Position numbers and translations under genes: made by a program
The notes under the pieces: model-generated
What the model was told of the DNA's origin: nothing
Databases searched by the model: none
Seen by the model: only the letters and a program-made list of their open reading frames with translations
From: Isoetes taiwanensis
Lineage: Eukaryota; Streptophyta; Lycopodiopsida; Isoetales; Isoetaceae
Direction: 5' to 3'
Length of the DNA: 64,000 bases
Assembly: GCA_021234155.1 (NCBI GenBank)
Contig: JAJEKV010000070.1
Coordinates: forward strand, 6,273,311-6,337,310
Shown: piece by piece, positions 12,909 through 23,321 of the stretch
Numbering within the stretch: position 1 is the first letter of the stretch
How the letters are laid out: every line of letters starts with the position of its first letter

Positions 12909-13416
12909 TAGCTAAGAATGAACACTAATCCTATGGAATGAGGGCTGAAAACTCGGATCTAACTATCGGATCAACCACTAACCGGCTTCTTGGCTGGCTC
13001 CCACTCCTCTGAAGGCGTCCATGCTGCTGAATCTCGAGATTGCTGGCTTGGATCGAGCTGCTACTAAGGAATGTCGGTTCCTCTGCTATTGTTCACGCAA
13101 GAAAACGTCCACTGCTGCTCCAATCCGACTTATGGGGGCTGGTGACTGAAAGGCTTTCCCTTTTAGGGTTTATGCCCCTTTATCCCCCACGACTTTAGGG
13201 CTGGGCCCTGATTGGTCAATGGGCTCTTGCCACATGGCAAAAGGATATTATATTCACATGTGGCCTTAGCATGTGCAATATAATAGGTCACAAGGTTGTA
13301 CCCTAGGGTACTACCCCTTTATGGTCGATGCGTACATGTCGTCTAAGTCGACATGTACTAGTGACGTGTCGGTATAATATACGTATTCATACCATATATT
13401 ATCCTGGAACGTCACA

Positions 13417-13431
13417 TTCTCCCCACCTTGG
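13417..13431 (-). other. Polypurine tract next to the 3' LTR
   Basis: On minus the bases directly before the LTR read ccaaggtggggagaa, a purine-rich run suitable for plus-strand priming. A second copy of the same ctccccaccttgg motif lies about 40 bases further in (around 13459-13471). Confidence 0.65.
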
Positions 13432-14196
13432 ATTGATGTTGCCCGCAGCATCACGAGTCTCCCCACCTTGGAAAGATACCTGCACCAGGACGCTTGGATG
13501 GTACATGTAGTTAACAGAATTAAGATAATCCTTGAAATTCTAATTGCAATGTTTATAATCACCACATGGTAAGGCATTTAATTTATGCCTTAATTCAACA
13601 TTAGTTAAAAATATCAACACAAAAATATCGAGTTTAAATTATGAAGATTGAGTATGACAAAAAGTGTTCTTAAGGTTCTCGTTCCCTTGTAGCATTTATT
13701 CAGTACATATGCTACAAGGTCTTGTAGTGCAACCTCCCGCCTGTTTGTCGTTCTACTGGCCTGCAGGTTCACACTACATTAGTATCATTTAATTATTAAA
13801 TTTTTTTTTTTTTTTTTTTTGTTTATATGGTGACCACCCCACCTATCTACATGAATGTGCGACTAATCTCCCGGCATAGGAAGAGGATGCTTCTTCCATC
13901 GTGGCCGTGGAGACAGCCCCTATCATGCCTATATGCCGCTCATGCCTACACCTTTAGTTGCCTATCGTGGAGGATGGGGTCCTTCCCGTATATGGGGCGT
14001 GAAGGACAGATTCCTCCTATCAAAACATATATGGGGCTAGAGGTGCTTTTCCTAACGAATGCATTCCCCAATGACCTCTTTTCTCTCTCATTTACTACTC
14101 GTGGCATCGGAAGTAGACTCCTATATTACCTCACTCGCCCATTGGTTCAGAGTCGACCACTTCGGTGACGAGCTGACCCTTGCATTGCTCCATGAA
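13432..14196 (-). other. Non-coding 3' region of the Ty3 element
   Basis: No gene is supported between the end of the chromodomain reading frame and the polypurine tract. A homopolymer of about 21 T on plus (A on minus) lies at 13800-13820. Confidence 0.6.
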
Positions 14197-14574
14197 TTAT
14201 GGGTACTTCTTCTCAAGATCTGATTGTAGTACCCACGTAGCGTCCTCCACTGGTAAGTGTGTCCATTTCACAAGGTACTGGAGAAATTGAGATCTTCTCG
14301 TCTTCTTATAAGATCGGTCGAGAAGAACCTCAGGAACAATCTCAAGTTGATCGTCCGTTAATTCCAGTAAACTCGGTGTTTCCAATACTTCCTCTGGATT
14401 AGGAGTGTGTTTCTTTAGGAGACTTACGTGAAAGACTCTAAGGATCTTGAGGTGTGCTGGTAAGTCCAATTTGTAGGCTTGGTTACCTACTCTTTTGACA
14501 ATTTTAAATGGACCAGCCCACCTTGGAGCAAGCTTCTTGCAATTGCCGATGCGGAGTTTTTCTTGTTTAACCAA
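14197..14574 (-). CDS. Integrase C-terminal region with chromodomain (Ty3 pol C-terminus)
   Basis: An open frame of 125 codons. Residues 1-60 are the integrase C-terminal domain (LAPRWAGPFKIVKRVG, then LRVFHVSLLKKH), which helps bind DNA. Residues about 80-122 form a chromodomain, with VLLDRSYKKTRRSQFLQYLV followed by KWTHLPVEDATW. The chromodomain Trp of VKW is present, but the aromatic usually found three positions later is Leu here. This is the reduced-cage type common in plant chromoviruses, so classic methyl-lysine binding is uncertain. Chromodomains of this class steer integration to particular chromatin. It is the last domain of the polyprotein and ends at the stop at 14197. The same element carries a histone H3-like ORF. 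Confidence 0.9.
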   Translation of the reverse strand: MVKQEKLRIGNCKKLAPRWAGPFKIVKRVGNQAYKLDLPAHLKILRVFHVSLLKKHTPNPEEVLETPSLLELTDDQLEIVPEVLLDRSYKKTRRSQFLQYLVKWTHLPVEDATWVLQSDLEKKYP

Positions 14575-15466
14575 ACATTGTCCCCTACTTGGAACTTCCT
14601 TACTGTTCGGTGCCGATCAGCTATGCTCTTTTGTCTGCTTCTTGCTGCTAGGAGGTATCCTCGCACCTCTTCAACCAATTGTTGCATCTCTACGAGCATC
14701 CGGCTGATACTTCTACCTTGGACACTGGGGTTGTGCCAAGTGTCCGGTGTCAAGCAATCGATAGCCGTAGTTGATCATGAACGGCGACATTTGGGATGAC
14801 TCTTGCTTGGTGCTATTGTATGCAAACTCAACTAAGTAAATGAAGTCATCCCACTTTGATTGCTTGTTCCAGACATAATTCCGCAACATATCTTCGAAAG
14901 TATCCGATTGGTGCGCCCGCCCCCGCCCATCCGTCTGAGGGTGATAAGCCGTGCTCATCGACAATTTCGTCCGGGATGGTGTCAAGAGATCCCGCCGGAA
15001 TGCACTCATGAACTTCAATCTCTATCAGAGATTATTTCTCTTGGCATCCCATGGAGTCTAAAAAATCTCCTTTGTGAATAGCACCACGTTGTCTAATGCC
15101 GTGGTCGCTGTCTTCCTACAAGGCACAAAGTGCGCCATCTTCGACAATTTGTCGACTATACACCATTAGGGCATCTTTGCCCCTTATGGTTCTAGGGAGC
15201 CCCCGTAATGAAGTCCATGCTTATTATCTCCCACTTGGAGTTTGGTAATCGCAATGGCTCTAATGCTCCCTCGAATTCTTAGTTGTTCCGCTTTGGTCTG
15301 GCCGCATAGCCGACACTCAGCGTATGTACCTTTTGCTATCTGCTTCTTCATGCCCGCCAATAGTAACCGCTTTTATCTTGAAGTAGGTTTTCGTAAAACT
15401 GCGCGTGGGTCGGGCTATTGGGCTGTTATGGGTGTCATGGAGAATCATCCTTCCGACTCAGGATGA
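14487..15466 (-). pseudogene. Ty3 integrase core and zinc-finger region (frameshifted)
   Basis: Several minus-strand frames together give the integrase. Around 15300-15380 is the zinc-binding end (AKGTYAECRLCGQTKAEQLR). Around 15110-15130 is VDKLSKMAHFVPCRKT. 15018-14713 contains STAYHPQTDG, followed by a shifted version of the segment expected to hold the catalytic Glu (HQSDTFEDMLRNYVW). 14753-14487 contains RSRQKSIADRHRTVRKFQVG. Integrase inserts the cDNA into the genome. Stops and shifts near 15020-15240 break the core, so this copy is not translatable as written. Confidence 0.85.
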
Positions 15467-15568
15467 CTCCAAGACACACACAACTTATTTTTTATGGTAC
15501 AAGAGCTTTCCTTCTTAAAATGTTTGAAGGCTTCTCTCTCTTTGTCCGTTCTTGCCTCTTTAGAGAGG

Positions 15569-16036
15569 CTAGCCCATACTTCCCCGGAAGTCCTTGTCTG
15601 CTGGCAGCGTTTCTTCTATTTTCTTGCCAAACTCACTGGTAAGCGTTGATATGGCATTGCAGTGCACCCTTGTTGTTAAGGGGTGCCTTGACAGAGCGTC
15701 TGCGACCACATTGAGTTTCCCGGGCTTGTATACAATCTCGAAGTCGTACTCTTCGAGGAACTCCATCCATCTTCTTTGTCTTAAATTCAACAATGGTTGC
15801 ATGAAGATGTACCGCGGTCTCGTGGTGGGTATCTAATTGGAACTTCCTTCCCAATAGATAGTGTCTCCGGATCTTTAAAGCTCTTACCACCGCTAATAGC
15901 TCCTGATCATGTATTGCCTGCAACGAGTCTCGCATCATTCATCTTTCGTGAATCGTATGCTACGACTCTTTCCTCTTGCATTAAGATCGCCCCCCGCCGC
16001 AATCTTGCTCGCATCGGGCCATTGGTTATTTAGCTT
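15569..16036 (-). pseudogene. Ty3 RNase H domain (frameshifted)
   Basis: On minus, a DAS motif with a GGDL-like strand lies near 16015-15985. It is followed in other frames by IHDQELLAVVRALKIRRHYL and [13 protein letters not shown] (15938-15633), then by [20 protein letters not shown] and [11 protein letters not shown] (15802-15680). These are the usual Ty3 RNase H strands and tether in the right order, and the catalytic Asp and Glu positions can be seen. RNase H removes the RNA template during cDNA synthesis. At least three frame changes occur over 450 bases. Confidence 0.85.
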
Positions 16037-16243
16037 GTCCTTCTCCTCGATCGAGCAATGTTAAGACAGGAGCGGTTGTTAAGGCCTCTTTTAACTTCTC
16101 AAATCCTGCTTGAGCCTTCTTTTGCCAATGTGCCGCCCACTCTTTTATCTTTTCTGCCTTGGTGAGGTCCGTTAAGGGTGCTGCTATTTTAGCAAAGTTC
16201 TTGACGAATTTTCTATAATATCCCCGCTAAGCCCAAAAACTTC

Positions 16244-16965
16244 TCACCTCGTGTATGTTCTTTGATGCCGCCATTCAATCACCGCTTGGATCTTTGCCTT
16301 GATCGGTGGAGATGCCGCCTGCGATATGATGTGCCCCAAGTATTCCACTCTTTCGGTGGCAAAATGACATTTCGACAATTTCGCATAAAGCTGGTGTCTT
16401 CTCAGTTTCTCAAGTACCCTTCTCAAATGCTGAATATGCTCCTCTAGGGACTTGCTATACACCAAAATGTCATCGAAGAACACGATAACAAATGTGTCAA
16501 GGAATTCCCGAAAGATATCGTTCATGAGTCTCATGAACGTTGCTGGGGCATTTGATAGGCCAAATGGCATGACTGTGAATTCATTGTGGCCGTATCTTGT
16601 TCGGAAGGCCGTTTTGTGAATATCTTCCTCTTTGATTCTGATTTGATGATATCCAGACCTTAGGTCTATTTTGGAGAAGACTCGCTCCTTTGTAACCGAT
16701 CCATCGGTCATCCGCTTTCCCGTAAGGCGTACTTGTTCTTGATTGTGTGTTTATTTAATTGACGATAGTCAATACACATCCTCAGGTTTCCATCTTTCTT
16801 TTTGACGAATAAGATGGGGGCTCCGAACGGAGAGACACTAGGTCTTATGAACCCTAGGTCTAAGAGCTCTTGTAATTGCTTCTTCAACTCTGATAGTTCG
16901 TGAGCTGTCATTCTATATGGTGCCTTACTCGTGGGCTTAGTGCCCGGTTCGAAAAGATTTCGCAC
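16244..16965 (-). pseudogene. Ty3 reverse transcriptase
   Basis: The fingers read [20 protein letters not shown] and [20 protein letters not shown] (16965-16740). A small gap or frame change near 16712 separates this from [40 protein letters not shown] and [20 protein letters not shown] (16711-16244). The catalytic Asp residues are present: D of [10 protein letters not shown], and FFDD in the position usually written F/YVDD. The domain copies element RNA into DNA. Only one frame change lies inside it, so it is the best-preserved enzyme of the element. Confidence 0.93.
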
Positions 16966-17342
16966 TCTACTCCCCTATATGGCGGAAGCTCTTTGATTTC
17001 GTCGGAGAACAAGTCATGGAATTCCTCTATTAGCTTGGCTACCTGGTTGGGTAGTTTGCTTACTGGTTTATCTTCTTTATCTTCTGGTGCCTCTTCTTCG
17101 GCAAGTTCTAATTTGAAGATGTATGCAACTTGCTCCCTTTTGATGCATCTAAGTAATTTCTTACTCGACATGCATTGCATTATAGGTGTCATTTGCTTAC
17201 CTGAGATTTCTATGATTTTCCCGTTAGGCGCCGTGAGCTTCACCTTCCGCTCTCCACAATCTATTTGTGCTTTCGCCGGGTTGAGGTATTCCATACCTAT
17301 GATGAGGTCATATTTTCCTATGCTCATGATCTCGCCTCCCAT
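16908..17342 (-). pseudogene. Ty3 protease C-terminal part and linker to RT
   Basis: YDLIIGMEYLNPAKAQIDCG is the late strand of a retropepsin fold, where the ILG-type motif and the following W/Y-L segment occur. It is followed by the usual linker RVTLTAPNGK-like strand and an acidic hinge (AEEEAPEDKEDKPVSK) leading into [11 protein letters not shown] before RT. The catalytic DTG/DSG must lie upstream around 17400-17500, but I could not read it cleanly there. The protease releases mature proteins from the polyprotein. Confidence 0.75.
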
Positions 17343-17710
17343 TTCAATATTGATACCGGTAAGTCTATATTGAAATTCACCCTCTTGCCGGGTAGTGGTG
17401 CCCGATGGCCCCGCTTAGTTAGTGTTTTCAACTTTAGCATTTGTGCCATCCTTGGTGATCTCTTGAAATTGTGGGAACTGCCACGCCTATGAGGACTATA
17501 AAAGATTTGGCGGCTATTTTACCAATCGTGGATATTACTTGGTAATCGGCTCTCTCAAGGCTTTACTCGTATCTATGGCGGCAAAGATGTGACACTCACC
17601 ATGGATATAGTCGCTGCCCTTCGCCCCTCCTCCTCTTCTTCGGCCGAGGTCTCCCAACCTCCCATCTCATAAGTCTTTGCATTGATCACGCGAATGGGCG
17701 GTTGTGTGTT

Positions 17711-18975
17711 CTATGCCCCAGCTAGAAACACCGAAGCACAAACCGTTTTTCTATACATTCCCGCCGCTTTTCTTTCGGCGATGGAGTTGAGGAACCGCTT
17801 GACTGCTTTGAATAATTTGAGCCTCCCCTTGTCCTTTATCTTTGAAGTCGACCCTTTTTTCTCGGGTCGCTTCCATTGATTTCCGGTGTATGGTGTCTTT
17901 GCAGGCGACGGACCGCTTGCTCTTGGGCTCGCCTCCTCCGGTATGCTTTTCCCCTTTGTCATACCAATGCTTGGGTTCACTTTTCGGGGTCCCGCCCCTT
18001 GTAGGTGAGTGCCTTTCGCCCACCTCGATCTTGGCCTGGGTTGAGGGCTCGGACTATCTTCCTCGTAGGTCCTCATTCAGCCCTCCACATAGCCTTCCAC
18101 CGCTCTCTCAACCGAAGTTTTGGCACATATAGCCTCAACCTCATGAATTCCTCCGTATATTTTTGTACGGATTTATTCCCCTGTTGTAACCTGTGGAATG
18201 CTTGCATCTGGTGGCACTTGTGTTCTCTTGGGACATAGTGCTTTTTGAAAGCCTTTGCGAACTTTGTGAACCTACACTTGTCTCTGCTCATTCCATGGGC
18301 TTTAGCATACCCCCTCCACCAAATCCGGGCTGCCCCTTTCAAGTTAGCGGTGGCTACTCTGCCCTTATCTTTATCTTTCATGCCGTAAGCATTTCCGTAC
18401 TCACTCATCTCGTCTAGCCATGCTTCGGCTTCCATCCCTGATCTGTTTTTGCCGGAAAACTGTTCCAGCTTGCGTGCCTTCCAAACATTACTCAAGGCCG
18501 AGTCGACCTTCTTCTGATAGTCGGATTGACTTGGCTGCTTTACTGCTACTCTTTCTTCCCTCCGGATGGTTCTTGTTTCTTCCTCAGACTCAGAGCTTGA
18601 GTCCGCGCTGTCTGAAGAACTGGAGCTAGAAGATCTGTGCCGGCTCCTCTTTTTCTCCTTTCCCTTGTGCTGAGAACGGGCCTCTGGGGCCTGCACATTC
18701 TGGTCCTGCCTATTCTGTTCCTGCCTGTTCTGTTGCTGCCTGTCTCTTCCCCTGCCCGCCAACATGGCTTTTATCTCTTGCAGATCCGACCTCATCTGTG
18801 AAATCTCTTCCTCCGGCGTTGGTGCATAATATTCCTCGAATAGATTACGAGGTTGGAATTGTCTGAGTGGTGTCTGATCGCCTTGGCCTTGGAACTCAAG
18901 GTCGATATTCCTGCCTGCTCTGGCTGCACATATTACATTAGCACCATTTATCATGAGTTCTTTTGTTGGTTGCAT
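17711..18975 (-). CDS. Ty3 gag (capsid region)
   Basis: I choose the ATG at 18975 (MQPTKELMINGAN); the frame is open upstream to 19095 without capsid-like sequence. N-terminal part: EEEISQMRSDLQEIKAMLAG helix, Gln/Asn-rich stretch and a Ser/Arg/Glu-rich linker (RSRHRSSSSSSSDSADSSSE). Residues around 150-260 carry the retrotransposon gag domain: RKLEQFSGKNRSGMEAEAWL, ATANLKGAARIWWRGYAKAH, FKKHYVPREHKCHQMQAFHR, NKSVQKYTEEFMRLRLYVP. The frame breaks near 18075 and continues in other frames as basic sequence to about 17711; a CCHC zinc knuckle is not visible. Gag builds the particle that packages the RNA. Confidence 0.88.
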
Positions 18976-19107
18976 TAAGTGTTTGAATGATATGATTGTT
19001 AAAACGAAGGTATCAAAAAAAAGACACTTAAAATGCAATTCAAAAGATCTTATATTAATATATATATAGCCGATATATCTTAATACAGTAGTCATGAATA
19101 CATTGAT

Positions 19108-20633
19108 TTACTGATAGTCCGGGTGATCCTCAAGGAACTTCTTTACTTGGGCTGTACCTACTGTACTTCCCAAGTTCCTGAGTATATCCCTTGCTGATCC
19201 CCCTCGGATGGCAGATGCTAGCTCTTCCACCCGTCTATGGGAGGTATGAGCTGCGGTCACTGCCAACCTACCTTGCCGAAGGTGGGGTACTGTAAAGTCG
19301 AAAATGCCCAAGGCTGTTTTCCGCTTCACCAAAATAACATGGTCGACTTTTTCTGATAGGCGTGCGTGCATGCCAAATCCCGAAAGTGCTACTAGCATCT
19401 GCACAGCTTCCTCTCCGCGTGGGCTGAAGCGCTTGTGAAATATTATTACTCTACCGTCTGTTAGGAGCGGAAGATAATATTTGAGTGCTGCTCCCGGTAC
19501 TCCTCCACGTGCTCCTGAGGTACCCCTGTGCCTTGATGCATACTGGTCGACGGGTACTTGAACTAATTCCTTATAATCCTGGAAGAGCGTTCGTACACTT
19601 GTCAGGTTTGTGGCTCTCCCTTGGAATTTTGCTACCTGTTCTTGCGAGGAAGAAGACTCCCCTTGAAGTACTCTTGTTGTCTTCCCCCTTATTCCCATCT
19701 GCTCCTGAAGTGCTATAAACTCCTCCTCGGTAGGGAGTTCTTCCGTCATCATACCTCTGATAGCGCCGTAAGCTTCAATGTCCGACATGGTGTGTCCTGT
19801 GTAAGTAGCTGCTTCTCGTATTTGCACCGGAAAATCTTCAGTTTCTTGGTCAATGAAATCTTCTAAATCCGGCTGTCGCCGTAGAAGGTGAAGGAGTTCG
19901 TCGACGCGGTAGCCTCTGTCCCTGCATTCGGGGAGGTTTTTGATGTCATTTAGCAGCAAGTATTCCTGTCCTTCGACTATGATTGGTGCTAAGCTTGTTA
20001 TTCCCAGCCCGATTGGTTGTGCAATCCTCGGGGTGGTCCTGTCAGCTTCGAAGTGGGTAATGTCTTGTTCCGGCGCCGGCGTTCCTCCTCCAGGTCCACC
20101 TCCATGTCATCCTCGCTTTCTGCTTTCGAGTCTTCACTCTCTCCGGGATGCTTCGCTATGGTCTCTTCATATTCCGGCGATGGCCGTTCGTCTGTTCTTT
20201 GCGTCCAAAGGGTGTGACCTCCAAGCATTGAATTGATGGTTCGCCTATTATGGTTTTCGCTCTATATACTAGATATAGCGCTAAAGTCAGTGTTGTAGGA
20301 GAAAAAACTTTTCCATTGCTGGTTAGGGTCATGTAGGCTGGTAAGCGGTTGGTTCCATTTACCAATACTTTGGCAATATTGGGTACATATGGCCGGGGCT
20401 GTTTTGCATTAAGGGTCCTCGGTACAAAGTACCCTATGCATGGCGGTATCTTCTGTAAGCTAGGGACAACTTTGTCTTGGAATTCTTGCAGGACTTGCTG
20501 GTAGAAAGGATTGGAGTTCAGGGTTGCTGAAAGGTCAAATTCTTTTTGAAATACCTGGAATACTATATTGACATCTACTTCAAAGAATGTGGGGGGCGCT
20601 ATACCAACCGATGAAAGATTCTGCAGCCACCAT
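19108..20633 (-). CDS. ORF2: unrecognised protein of about 500 residues between the H3-like ORF and gag
   Basis: Starts at ATG 20633 (MVAAESFIGWYSAP). After a shift it runs through FFEVDVNIVFQVFQKEFDLS, YVPNIAKVLVNGTNRLPAYM and LTLALYLVYRAKTIIGEPSI. After further shifts it reads an acidic linker (ESEDSKAESEDDMEVDLEEE), IAQPIGLGITSLAPIIVEGQ and the open frame 19959-19108 ending FLEDHPDYQ. At least three frame changes are needed, near 20590, 20170 and 20030. The C-terminal third is the most protein-like (KYYLPLLTDGRVIIFHKRFS, VDHVILVKRKTALGIFDFTV). I recognise no domain. Its stop at 19108 lies 13 bases before an in-line ATG and about 130 bases before the chosen gag start. It may be an accessory protein of the element or a captured host gene. 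Confidence 0.6.
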
Positions 20634-20940
20634 GGACGAGAATTGTGTTGCCGATATCAAACGGGCGGAGCACCCGAGTAAAAGTGGGGAGATCACCTCA
20701 ATTGCGGGAGCAATCTTTGTGGTTGAGGTTTTGGGGTTATCTTGGGGTATATATAGGGGAATTTGTGCCCTAAAATTTTTAGGGTTTCTAAAACACTTGG
20801 CATTTGGGATGAAGGCTAATGTTTCTTGGTTAATTTGAAGCTAGAAGTGGCTTGTCTACAGTCTTAGGGTTCTAATGCAACAAATTTTGGCCGATTTGGG
20901 TATGTCTAGCTCAAGTTATGAACTTGGGAAGATTGGGTGA

Positions 20941-21005
20941 CTCTAAGAGTGCGCGAGGGGGGTGTTAGGTTAGGACCTAAGTATGCTCTGGCGCACTCTT
21001 GGAGT
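20941..21005 (-). repeat. 65-nt double-stem hairpin, copy 1
   Basis: Outer arms CTCTAAGAGTGCGC and GCGCACTCTTGGAG pair with one mismatch. An inner near-palindrome (GTTAGGTTAGGACCTAA-like) can form a second stem. It lies about 310 bases upstream of the ORF2 start on minus, 213 bp from copy 2. Confidence 0.85.
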
Positions 21006-21153
21006 TGTTAGCCTGTTGCTGTCAAATGGATGCCAAAAAAATGCGGTGGAAGAGGTAATTCCCTTTTAGTTTTCTTCCTAAATGTGAGTTCCTTTGTTTA
21101 TTTACCGGGTTTGGAGCAAGTAGGTCTAATGACTGTTCCAGTTGTCTGGATGA

Positions 21154-21218
21154 CTCTAAGAGTGCGCGAGGAGGGGGTTAGGTCGGGACCTAACTATGCT
21201 CTGGCGCACTCTTGGAGT
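21154..21218 (-). repeat. 65-nt double-stem hairpin, copy 2
   Basis: Same outer arms; the inner stem is perfect here (GTTAGGTC and GACCTAAC around GG). It is nearly identical to copy 3 at 24722, although the two are separated by the Helitron and the H3-like ORF. Confidence 0.88.
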
Positions 21219-21299
21219 CGTTGGTCAAATTACCCCAATTGCTCAAAAACTAATACTGTACCTAATGAATGCACATTTTTAAACGACTATATATCTTTA

Positions 21300-23255
21300 C
21301 TAGTAATGGTGCCCAGCGTTGCTGGGCAAATGTTGGGAACATTTGTCGATGGAAACCTATTCAGCTCAGACTCATTTTTATACATCTAATATAATAGAAA
21401 CCAAGTCCATCATTGCTAGGCTATAAGAGGTTTTTGTGCATTTGATAACCTTCCCTTTGCTCTATCCTGCATATCCTTTTTTCCTCATTTTCTTACACAC
21501 TTTTTTTTTTCCCTTTTCTTATTTTCCCTGCACATTTACTTTTCTCCTTCTCTCTCTTTTTTTTACCCTCTTCTCCCTCCTCTTTTTGTTCCTTTTCTCC
21601 TTCTCATTTTTCCCTTTCCCTTTCCCTTTTTTTGACGGCTTTTTTCCTTCCTTTTTCACCTTTCTCCACCCTTCCCATTTTTCTCATGCTCTTTTTTCCC
21701 TTTCCTTTTGCTTTTCTCTTTTCCCTTCCCTTTTCTCATGCCTTTTTTGCATTCCCTTTTTCCCACCTTTTTTTTTATGTTTTTCTTCCTCTCCTCACCC
21801 TATTCTTCTTTATCTCATGTCTCTTTTTTCCCATTTTCTTCTTCCTTTTTTCTCATGCCTTTTTTCCTTTCCTTCCCCCCTAACCGCCTCCCTTTTTCCT
21901 TTTCCCTTTCCTTCTTTTTTCATCATTTCCCCACCCTTTCCATTTTTCCCGTGCCCTTTTCCTCTTTCCTTCCCCCTTCCCTTTTCCCTTTCCCTTTCCC
22001 TTTCCCTTTCCCCTTCCCCTTTTTCCCATGTATTTTTCCATTCCCTTTTTTCCATGTTTTTTTACTTGCCTTTTCTTCCGCCTTTCCTTACCCTCTTCCC
22101 CTTTTCCCCATCCCTATTCCCCTTTTTTCTTTTTCTTTTCCCTTTCCCCGTGCTCTTTTTCCCTTTATTTTTACCCTTTCCTCACCCTTTCCCTCTTCCA
22201 GTTTTTTCCAAGCCCTTTTTCCCTTCCTCTTTTCCATTTTCCCTCCTTATTCCTCGTGTTCTTTTTTCTTTCCCCCCTTTTAAGCCTTTTTTCCTTTTTC
22301 CTTTCCTTCTTTTTTTTTTCATCCTTTTCTCTTTTTCCATTTTTTCCTTTTCCTTCTTTTTATATTTCATCCTTTTCTCTTTTTATAAAGAAACCCATTT
22401 TTGCCTTTTTTTTTTTTCTCTATCGAAATTCTTTCCTTTTCCACCCTTTTTTCCACCCCTTTTTTTTTTTCTTCTCTTTTTCCTTTCCATTTTCCCACAC
22501 CTTTTTCCATTCCATTTTTTCCACCTTTTTTTTCACATGCCCTTTTCCTCCTTTTCCCACCCTCTTCCCCTTTTCCCTTTTCCTCTTTTCCTATTCCATG
22601 TTTTTACATTCTCTTTTTTGCTTTTTCGCTTTTCCCTTTTCCCTTTTTTCCATCTCTTTTCCCTTTCTTTTTCCTTTCCTCACCCTTTTCCTCTTCTCGT
22701 GCCACTTTCTCCTTCCTCTCTCATTTCCCTCTCCCTTTTCCTCATGCCCTTTTCCCTTTTTCGCCTCCTTTTTCCTTTTTCCTTCCCTTTCTATTTTTCC
22801 ATGCCCTTTTTTCCCTTCTCTCCATCATTCTTATCTTCCCCTTTTTCCCTTTCGTCACCCTTTCCGTCTTCACCTTTTTCCCGTTGCCCTATTTTTCTTT
22901 CTTTTCCTCCCTTCCCCTTTTCTTTTCCCTTATTGTGTCCTCACCCTTTCCCCCTTTTCCTTTTCATAGTGTTCTTTTTTCCTTCCTTTTTCTCCCTTTC
23001 TTTTTCTTTCCCTTTTTCGTGCTCTTTTCCCTTTCCTTTTTCCTTCTCCGTCTTTCCCTTTTACCAGTGCCTTTTTGCCTCTCACTTTGCCCTTTTCTCT
23101 GCCATTTTCCCTTTCCTCTTAAGAGATCAGAGCATGGCCAATCACGGTGGTGGGAAGTTGTGCGATAAATCTCGGCCTTCAAATGCAATCAGACGATCTC
23201 AACTATCTAAATTAGGGTTTGATTCAAGACATACGCTAAAACTTTATATATAAGA
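21300..23255 (-). mobile_element. Helitron with homopyrimidine/homopurine cargo inside the Ty3 element
   Basis: Minus-strand Helitron of 1956 bp. It starts TCTTATATATAAAGTTTTAG at 23255 and ends with hairpin GCCCAGC/GCTGGGC and CTAG at 21300. Flanking bases are A before the start and T after the end, as expected for A/T insertion. On its own plus-sense strand the middle (about 21480-23120) is almost pure purine, made of GGGAAA-like units. The 605-codon frame on the window plus strand, rich in Phe, Pro, Ser and Leu, is a composition artefact. It separates the H3-like ORF from the two hairpins before ORF2. Confidence 0.88.
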
Positions 23256-23321
23256 TTATTCAAAATTTCATACATCACATATAACCCTGTTAGTTACAAA
23301 AAAAAGGTAATTTCCCTTCTA

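Larger units (their letters stand above)
5292..13416 (-). repeat. 3' LTR (element orientation), interrupted by a Helitron array
   Basis: On plus it starts TGTGACGGCCC and ends GGAACGTCACA, so it carries TG...CA ends. LTR sequence occupies 5292-6340 and 12909-13416, together about 1557 bp, against 1571 bp for the partner at 25470-27040. The join after gtcgccta at 6340 and before tagctaag at 12909 matches the uninterrupted LTR. The two LTRs differ by substitutions and many 1-3 base length changes, so the insertion is not recent or the sequence is noisy. Confidence 0.92.

Noticed and set aside
13710-13722. cttgtagtg as a CACTA right terminus
   Set aside because: It lies inside the Ty3 element 3' region with no matching CACTACAAG partner or target duplication nearby.
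21436-23253. 605-codon plus-strand open frame
   Set aside because: Same composition artefact in the minus-strand Helitron; no domain and near-identical residue content in all frames.
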